A stretch of DNA of 15,622 bases from an uncultured Clostridia bacterium (lineage in GTDB: Bacteria; Bacillota; Clostridia; TANB77; CAG-508), in the NCBI GenBank assembly GCA_947630155.1, contig CANRGM010000024.1, positions 1 through 15,622 of the forward strand, in the 5' to 3' direction. A program made the translations under genes and the position numbers. Positions within the stretch are counted from its first letter, which is position 1, and each line of letters starts with the position of its first letter. Shown piece by piece: positions 7,026-12,738 of this stretch. The notes under the pieces were generated by a model. That model did not search any database. It worked only from the letters and a program-made list of their open reading frames with translations, and was not told where the DNA came from.

Positions 7026-8057
7026 TTATGATATTTCAGAAAAAATTATTTTCCCAGATTTCACTAGAACTTTTATGTGCTTATTCGGCGTTAAGTATTT
7101 ATTCCCTACGTTTTTAGAGCACAAAGTTATTATATCATCTACATGTATTTTTTCTATTCCTTGAGTATGCCCTAAGACTTTTTGTATTGATGCTAAAACT
7201 ATTTTACTTTTTATAAAGTTTGATTGTTGGTTAAATTTTTTTAAGTTTAAAATGATCTGATTATCATCACTAACATTTACTTTATTTATGTTTTTCAAAT
7301 CTATATTCTCTAATTTGCTTTCTAGCAATTCATTAACCAAAAGTTTTTCCACATAATTTTGAATAAAATCATTTTCTTGTCTAGCTAGAACAGATAATTT
7401 ATTCAACGATTCTATTATATTAGAATTAAATTCGTTCTTTATTTGTGGAATTAATATATTTCTAATTTTATTTCTTGTATATACATTTTCTAAATTTGAC
7501 TTATCTATTTTAGGTTTTAGGTCTTTCTGTTCACAATATTCTTCTATTTGAGTTCTTTCACATTCTATTAACGGTCTAATGAATTTTCCATCTCTAATTG
7601 GCTCTATTCCTTTAAGCCCTGATGTTCCAGCTCCTCTAAATATATTCATTAATACAGTTTCTGCATTATCATTTGCATTATGAGCAGTTGCAATCTTGTT
7701 TGAGCATGTTTTTTGGAGAACCTCTTCAAAGAATTCATATCTTGCTTTTCTCCCAGCTTCCTCTGTTCCAATCTTTTCCTTATTTGATTTTTCTATTACA
7801 TCTATTCTCTTTATATAACATTCTATACCTAACTTATCACAGAAATCACTTACATATTTGGTTTCCTCATCCGCTTCTTCGCGTATCATATGATTTATAT
7901 GTGCAACAACAATTTGAAAACCTATCTCGTTTTTTAATTCATTTAAGATATGTAACAAACTTATAGAGTCAGGACCACCTGATACACCAATTACAATTTT
8001 ATCTCCATTATCTATTAAACTATATTTTTTTATAGTTTGTAAAACTTTATCCTTCAA
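7026..8057 (-). CDS. tilS: tRNA(Ile)-lysidine synthase TilS, short form
   Basis: TilS uses ATP and lysine to modify C34 of the CAU-anticodon tRNA-Ile to lysidine, so that it reads AUA and is charged with isoleucine; it is normally essential. The PP-loop SGGPDS is at residues 26-31, followed by the conserved AHINH, the REEADEE helix, and an HNANDNAETVLMN segment in place of the usual HHADDQAET. The central domain ends near residue 343. Family members in Bacillus and E. coli run to about 430-470 residues because of an extra C-terminal domain that is absent here; Aquifex TilS is similarly compact, so the gene is probably intact. I chose the TTG at 8055-8057: AAGGAG (8064-8069) lies 6 nt upstream. 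A TTG at 8091-8093 would give 12 more residues but has no ribosome-binding site. The gene follows dnaB after 36 nt and belongs to the rplI-dnaB-tilS unit. Confidence 0.93.
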   Translation of the reverse strand: MKDKVLQTIKKYSLIDNGDKIVIGVSGGPDSISLLHILNELKNEIGFQIVVAHINHMIREEADEETKYVSDFCDKLGIECYIKRIDVIEKSNKEKIGTEEAGRKARYEFFEEVLQKTCSNKIATAHNANDNAETVLMNIFRGAGTSGLKGIEPIRDGKFIRPLIECERTQIEEYCEQKDLKPKIDKSNLENVYTRNKIRNILIPQIKNEFNSNIIESLNKLSVLARQENDFIQNYVEKLLVNELLESKLENIDLKNINKVNVSDDNQIILNLKKFNQQSNFIKSKIVLASIQKVLGHTQGIEKIHVDDIITLCSKNVGNKYLTPNKHIKVLVKSGKIIFSEIS

Positions 8058-8093
8058 ATATTTCTCCTTCTTTATCAAAATTTTAATACACAA

Positions 8094-9422
8094 TTAATAT
8101 CGATTTTCTAAATTTGCAAATTTTGTGTAATTTCCAAGCCATGCAAGCTCAACAGTACCAGTTGAACCTGCTCTATGCTTTGCTAAAATAACCTCTGCTA
8201 CATTTTTCTTATCAGAATCTTGATTATAATAATCATCTCTATATAAAAACATAACAATATCAGCATCTTGCTCTATTGAACCAGATTCACGAAGATCTGA
8301 AAGCATTGGTCTATGGTCAGGTCTTTGCTCAGGAGCACGAGATAACTGAGATAAAGCTATGACAGGTACATTAATTTCCTTTGCTAAAATTTTTAGAGAT
8401 CTACTTATCTCCGCAATTTCCTGTTCACGACTTCCTGCCCTTTTACTACTACTTTGTACAAGCTGTAAATAGTCTATAACCACAAGTCCTATATTTTTTT
8501 CTAGCTTCATTTTTCTGCACTTAGCACGAATTTCCATTATTGAAATACCTGGTGTATCATCAATAAAAATATCAGCTTCTGATAATATTCCAGATGCCTC
8601 TGCAAGTTTTGTCCAATCATCATCCTCAACTTTACCAGTTCTTACTTTATTACTATCAACTAATGCCTCACTACATAAAATTCTGTTAGCCATTTGTTCT
8701 TTAGACATCTCCAAACTAAATATTGCAACAGGAATTTTAGCTCTTACAGCTGCATTTGTAGCTATATTTAGCGCAAATGCTGATTTCCCCATAGCAGGTC
8801 TAGCTGCAACAAGAATTAATTCTGATCCATGAAAACCTGCAGTTTTATAATCTAAGTCAATAAATCCAGTTGGAATACCTGTAACATGTTCTTTTCTATT
8901 ATACAACTCCTCTAGTTCAATAAAAGTATCAACTAAAATATCCTTCATAGAACTATAACTTTTCTGACTCTTGTTTTGCATAACACTAAAAATCTTTTTC
9001 TCAGCCGTGTCCATCAATTCATCAACATCTTGTGTTGGATCATATCCAAGAGTTATTAATTCATTTGCTGTTTTTATTAATGTTCTCAGTGATGATTTTT
9101 CTTCCACAATTTTAATATATTTATCAACATTTGCAGTTGTAGGAACTTTGTCAGGTAGTTCTGCCAAATACTCTAGTCCACCAACAGCTTCAAACTTTCC
9201 CATAGAAGATAACTCTGATTTTAATGTAATTATATCTATTGGTTCACCTCTACTATATAGATTCATAATAGCAGAAAAAATTATTTTATTATCTTCTCTA
9301 TAAAAATCTTCATCTGAAAGCACCTCAATTGCAGAAATTACAGCTTCCTTATCTGTTAGCATACTACCTATAACAGCCTGTTCAGCTTCTAAATCATGTG
9401 GTGGTACTTTATTATATTCCAT
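8094..9422 (-). CDS. dnaB: Replicative DNA helicase DnaB/DnaC
   Basis: This is the hexameric 5'-3' helicase that unwinds the replication fork and recruits primase (called DnaC in Bacillus). The 442 residues match family length. The N-terminal domain begins PPHDLEAEQAVIGSML (7-22) and spans to about 100; a linker follows; the RecA-like domain holds Walker A ARPAMGKS (207-214), the FSLEMS motif (235-240), Walker B VVIDYLQL (314-321), the SREQEIAEISRSLK helix (331-344), the SQLSRAPEQR loop (358-367) and the probable arginine finger in AKHRAGSTG. No intein interrupts it. The ATG is preceded by AAAGGAAG about 8 nt upstream. It is 23 nt downstream of rplI, the conserved Firmicute arrangement, and 36 nt before tilS, so the three should be co-transcribed. 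Confidence 0.97.
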   Translation of the reverse strand: MEYNKVPPHDLEAEQAVIGSMLTDKEAVISAIEVLSDEDFYREDNKIIFSAIMNLYSRGEPIDIITLKSELSSMGKFEAVGGLEYLAELPDKVPTTANVDKYIKIVEEKSSLRTLIKTANELITLGYDPTQDVDELMDTAEKKIFSVMQNKSQKSYSSMKDILVDTFIELEELYNRKEHVTGIPTGFIDLDYKTAGFHGSELILVAARPAMGKSAFALNIATNAAVRAKIPVAIFSLEMSKEQMANRILCSEALVDSNKVRTGKVEDDDWTKLAEASGILSEADIFIDDTPGISIMEIRAKCRKMKLEKNIGLVVIDYLQLVQSSSKRAGSREQEIAEISRSLKILAKEINVPVIALSQLSRAPEQRPDHRPMLSDLRESGSIEQDADIVMFLYRDDYYNQDSDKKNVAEVILAKHRAGSTGTVELAWLGNYTKFANLENRY

Positions 9423-9445
9423 TTCTTCTACTTCCTTTCAAATAC

Positions 9446-9889
9446 TTAGTTAGTTACATTAACCTTTAAATTTCCAACTACTCCCTCGAATAGCTTAATT
9501 GAAATATTAAATACCCCAAGATTCTTAATTGTCTCATTTAAGACAATCTTTTTTTTGTCTATGTCTATTTTATATTGTTCTTTCAAATTCTCCGAAATTT
9601 CTTTTGATGTAACTCCACCAAATATTCTACCATTTTCTCCTGCTTTTACCTTTATATTAAGAGTAATACCTTTCAACTTCTCAGCAATTTGTTCCGCATT
9701 TTCTTTTTCAACATTCTTCTTATGTTGAACAGAATCTTGCTTATTTTTTAACTTACTCATATTCTCCGCATTAGCTTCAACAGCCAACTTTTTAGGAAAC
9801 AAGAAATTTCTTGCATAACCATCACTAGCATTTATAATCTCATCCTTTTTCCCAACACCCTTTATATTATCCAATAAAATTACTTTCAT
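9446..9889 (-). CDS. rplI: Ribosomal protein bL9
   Basis: bL9 binds 23S rRNA at the base of the L1 stalk and helps keep reading frame and fidelity. At 147 residues it has normal length. The N-terminal rRNA-binding domain includes MKVILLDNIKGVGKK and the signature GYARNFLFPKKLA (24-36); a long connecting helix (about 40-75) leads to the C-terminal domain with GRIFGGVTSKEI (87-98). ATG start with a GGAGAAGG-type site about 11 nt upstream, a rather long spacing. It is first in the rplI-dnaB-tilS unit with a promoter of its own. Loss of bL9 is known to raise frameshifting in E. coli, which is worth noting beside the frameshift sites in rpoC and gdpP, though no link is shown. Confidence 0.97.
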   Translation of the reverse strand: MKVILLDNIKGVGKKDEIINASDGYARNFLFPKKLAVEANAENMSKLKNKQDSVQHKKNVEKENAEQIAEKLKGITLNIKVKAGENGRIFGGVTSKEISENLKEQYKIDIDKKKIVLNETIKNLGVFNISIKLFEGVVGNLKVNVTN

Positions 9890-9924
9890 CTCTAAATATC
9901 ACCTTCTCCAAATTTATTTACTCT

Positions 9925-9953
9925 ATTCTATAACAAATTTCATATTTTATCAA
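9925..9953 (-). promoter_or_regulatory. Promoter of the rplI-dnaB-tilS operon
   Basis: On the minus strand: -35 TTGATA (9948-9953, 5 of 6), a 17-nt spacer, -10 TAGAAT (9925-9930, 5 of 6). The leader would be about 30 nt. It lies directly after the terminator at 9973-10008, so the operon starts fresh here. Confidence 0.65.
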
Positions 9954-9972
9954 TACGATATAGTCAAAAAAA

Positions 9973-10008
9973 TGCACATGTGGAACACTATCACGTTCCA
10001 CATGTGCA
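9973..10008 (-). terminator. Strong intrinsic terminator after the DUF4870 gene
   Basis: A perfect 14-bp stem (9973-9986 with 9995-10008) with an 8-nt loop is followed on the minus strand by seven consecutive U residues (plus-strand A run 9966-9972). It separates the DUF4870 gene from rplI and is the clearest terminator in the window. Confidence 0.93.
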
Positions 10009-10020
10009 AAATATATCATT

Positions 10021-10344
10021 TTATTCCTCATCCAATTGTTTCTTAAAAATATCCTTTGTTAAATCACTAATTACTGGAATTTGAAAATCCTCTTCATGAT
10101 AAGATTTAACCATTCCGACAATTTGTAAAACAAAGATTAATAAACTAATTAAACTTCCAAAATATTTTACAACTGGGATAAATCCAAGAACAGCACCTGC
10201 TATTACACTTATTACAGATAATGTTATTGATTGACAAGCATGAAATTTTGTAAGCTTTGTATTATCCTTCATACCAAATAGCACGATAATTCCTCCTAGC
10301 CATCCAAAAAGGTATGCAATAACTCCTTTAGTTTTTTCGTTCAT
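10021..10344 (-). CDS. Small DUF4870-like integral membrane protein
   Basis: The product is 107 residues with three predicted membrane segments (about 6-24, 38-58 and 62-80). The pattern of an AYLFGWLGG opening, a short KDN turn, FHACQS at the start of helix 2, and a C-terminal segment ending FQIPVISDL matches the DUF4870 family of small membrane proteins, whose function is unknown. The ATG at 10342-10344 has AGGAGG (10352-10357) 7 nt upstream. A longer reading starting at 10476 would begin upstream of the promoter found here and lacks a site, so I reject it. It has its own promoter and a strong terminator, and sits between gdpP and rplI, which are usually closer neighbours in Firmicutes; it is probably an insertion into that cluster. 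Confidence 0.8.
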   Translation of the reverse strand: MNEKTKGVIAYLFGWLGGIIVLFGMKDNTKLTKFHACQSITLSVISVIAGAVLGFIPVVKYFGSLISLLIFVLQIVGMVKSYHEEDFQIPVISDLTKDIFKKQLDEE

Positions 10345-10402
10345 AAATTTTCCTCCTTTTAAAAATATTAATAATAGAATATTTACGATACTACACATAA
10401 AT

Positions 10403-10431
10403 ATTCTACTATCATGTACATTTATTGTCAA
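10403..10431 (-). promoter_or_regulatory. Sigma-A promoter of the DUF4870 gene
   Basis: On the minus strand: -35 TTGACA (10426-10431, perfect), a 17-nt spacer, -10 TAGAAT (10403-10408, 5 of 6). Transcription should begin near 10396, leaving a leader of about 50 nt. There is no visible terminator between gdpP and this promoter. Confidence 0.75.
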
Positions 10432-10491
10432 CAATTTTATTTTCACTTTTTTGCCCTTTTCACCATAATATGACAAAAACTATTAATTTTT

Positions 10492-12502
10492 TTATAATTG
10501 TTCTACAAAATATTCATTTATTTTTTCTATTAATTCCTTTTTTACTGCATATATATCCATATTTTCAACTTGTGCTCCTGCTAAAGTTATGTGTCCGGCC
10601 ACCGCCTAGTTTTTCTAATATTACTTGAACATTTATATCACCTAATGAACGACCACTTATACATATCTTTTCACCATAATTTCCTATTACAAAAGAAGCT
10701 GTAATATTACTTATTGTAAGTAATTCATCTGCTGCCTTAGCACAAATTATATTAGCATCTTTATCAACTTTATCATATACAGATATTGCTATAGATTCAC
10801 CAATTATCTCTGATTTAGCTACTATTTCTGAAATTGTATTATATGTGTTTAAATCGCTTTGGAACCATTTTTTTACTTTTATAATATCCACTCCACATCT
10901 GCGCAAATATGCAGCAGCTTCAAATGTTCTAACACCTGTTTTAAATGTAAAATTCTTGGTGTCCATCATAATTCCGGCATATAAGCCTTCTGCCTCAACA
11001 TTGGTCAACTTTATGTTATTCTCTGAATACACTATTAATTCTGTTACCAATTCAGCTGCAGATGATGCATAAACCTCTTGAAATGTTAGAACAGCATTGT
11101 CAATGTAGTCTGTACTCATTCTATGATGATCTATTACAACAATTTTTCCAGCCATATCTATTAATTCTGGTATATCTGAATAGGTCTTTTTATGTGTATC
11201 AACCACAACCAACAAAGTTCCAGAATTAGTTATTTCCATTGCTTCTTCTTTTCCAATTATTGCCTCTTGATATTCTGGCTCACGTTTGGCATATTCAACA
11301 AAATTTTCTAGTCCTATTCCTATTGTTCCACTAGCAATATGTGCATCTTTTCCTAAAGTTTTGGCAATTCTATAAATTCCTAGTGCTGAACCTAATGCAT
11401 CAATATCACTATTTGTGTGTCCCATGATAATTACATTGTTTGATTCAATCATCAATTCTTCCAATGCATTTGATACACTTCTTGCTTTTACTTTTGTACG
11501 TTTTTCTAACTCTTGAGTTCTTCCGCCAAAAAAAGTATATTTTCCATTTTTTCTTATTATAGCCTGATCTCCGCCTCTACCTAATGCTATATCTATTGTG
11601 TTTTTAGCAATTTTATATTTTTCGTAATAAGATTCACCTTCTGCTGATACTGCTATACTTAAAGTTGATTGAATTTTATTTGAAGATTCAATTTCTTTAA
11701 TAGAATCTAAAATATTAAATTTACTATCTTCAAGTATCTTTAAATATTTTCTTTCACATATCCAAATAAACGTATCTCTTTCAGCCTTTACAACTAAGCC
11801 CTTAAACTCACTTGCCCATTCATAAATTTTCTTTTCAATTTGAGCGAAAATTGGAATTTGTTCTTCTCCTGATGTACGTTGTATAATTTCCTCATAATTA
11901 TCTATCATTGCTATACCTATGCATATTTGTGAATCATCGTAATCGTTTTTTAGATTAATCATTTCTGTTTCATCCACAAAATATAGAGTTGCCATATATT
12001 CCTTTTTCTTGTCAACAGACTTGGTTTTTACATATTCTCCTACGATTTTGTAATCTTTATTTCCTATTTCAACTTCTTGCAATATTTGGTTATTGCGTAG
12101 TTTTGGATTATTTTCAATTTCTAACTTTAACTCTTTTATAATTCCATCTAGTATAGGGCTGATTTCCACATCCCTAAATTCACTTACGAATTTTGTGCTT
12201 TTCCATATAATACTTCCATCTGTTTCTACTATAATTAATGGAAATGGTGAATTTATCAGAGTTCTTTTAGACACTTTATCCACATTGAGTGTTAAATCTT
12301 TTATTTGCTCTGACACCTCTGCCATTCTTTTTTGATTGGTTCTATATGTGTACATTATTATTAAAATGTATATTATTGCTGATGGTGCTATAAGTATTGG
12401 TTTTATGGCACATATTATTATTAATAAAACGGCAATTATAACCAAATAAAATTTTGCTTTTGATACTAATTTATCAAAAAAATTATTATTGTTATTTGAC
12501 AT
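10492..12502 (-). CDS. gdpP: c-di-AMP phosphodiesterase GdpP, split by a +1 frameshift at CGG
   Basis: GdpP is a membrane-bound enzyme that hydrolyses cyclic di-AMP to pApA and so sets potassium, turgor and cell-wall homeostasis. Visible parts, numbered from the start used here: two membrane segments (about 18-53), a degenerate PAS domain (about 80-175), a degenerate GGDEF domain with GRGGDQ (308-313), the DHH domain with GHTNSDID (361-368), DTH (435-437) and DHH (458-460), and DHHA1. The zero frame ends 10 codons after a CGG at 10595-10597, giving 645 residues with a foreign tail. Shifting +1 there restores GGGGHITLAGAQVEN and 34 further residues to a TAA at 10492-10494, for 669 residues, close to family length. 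I give the restored extent. Start: ATG at 12500-12502 with GAGGAG about 6 nt upstream; an ATG 24 nt earlier has no site and nearly coincides with the predicted transcription start. Either frameshifting is programmed, or the protein is truncated, or the base is a sequencing error. Confidence 0.9.
10595..10597 (-). other. Putative +1 frameshift site in gdpP (GGC CGG A)
   Basis: The zero-frame codons are GGC CGG ACA. Skipping the C at 10597 gives GGC GGA CAC and restores the GGGGH motif of the DHHA1 domain; the zero frame meets TGA 10 codons on. This is the only in-frame CGG in gdpP. There is no homopolymer at the site beyond CC. Confidence 0.7.
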
Positions 12503-12535
12503 TTTTATCTCCTCATTTACTTTCATTTTACTTAA

Positions 12536-12564
12536 ATTTTACTTGTTTTTTACTGTTTTGTCAA
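12536..12564 (-). promoter_or_regulatory. Sigma-A promoter of gdpP
   Basis: On the minus strand: -35 TTGACA (12559-12564, perfect), a 17-nt spacer, -10 TAAAAT (12536-12541, 5 of 6). Transcription should start near 12529, which supports the gdpP start at 12502 rather than the ATG at 12526. Confidence 0.7.
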
Positions 12565-12640
12565 GTTGATAGTGATTAGCAAGGTTATATTCTGGAGATT
12601 TAAGGCAATGAAAATATAGAAATATTTGGATGAAACACGC

Positions 12641-12687
12641 AATTGAGGATGTATGCCAAATATATAACTTGGCATACATCCTCAATT
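12641..12687. repeat. 19-bp perfect inverted repeat after rpoC
   Basis: Arms 12641-12659 and 12669-12687 pair perfectly around a 9-nt AT-rich loop, about 50 nt past the rpoC stop. It most likely ends the rpoC transcript or protects its 3' end, but neither strand has a U-tract after the stem, so it is not a textbook intrinsic terminator. The rest of the gap between rpoC and gdpP holds only the gdpP promoter. Confidence 0.75.
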
Positions 12688-12738
12688 ATATAATAAAATT
12701 CATGTTTGATTGAGTAAATCTTTTAATCTGACTTCTTT

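Noticed and set aside
8058..8093. TTG start of tilS at 8093
   Set aside because: No ribosome-binding site there; the TTG at 8057 has AAGGAG 6 nt upstream and gives a normal N-terminus.
10345..10476. A longer start for the DUF4870 protein at 10476, adding 44 residues
   Set aside because: The extension begins upstream of a consensus promoter, has no ribosome-binding site, and the internal ATG at 10344 has an ideal AGGAGG.
12503..12526. ATG start of gdpP at 12526
   Set aside because: It lies only about 3 nt from the predicted transcription start and lacks a ribosome-binding site; the ATG at 12502 has GAGGAG.
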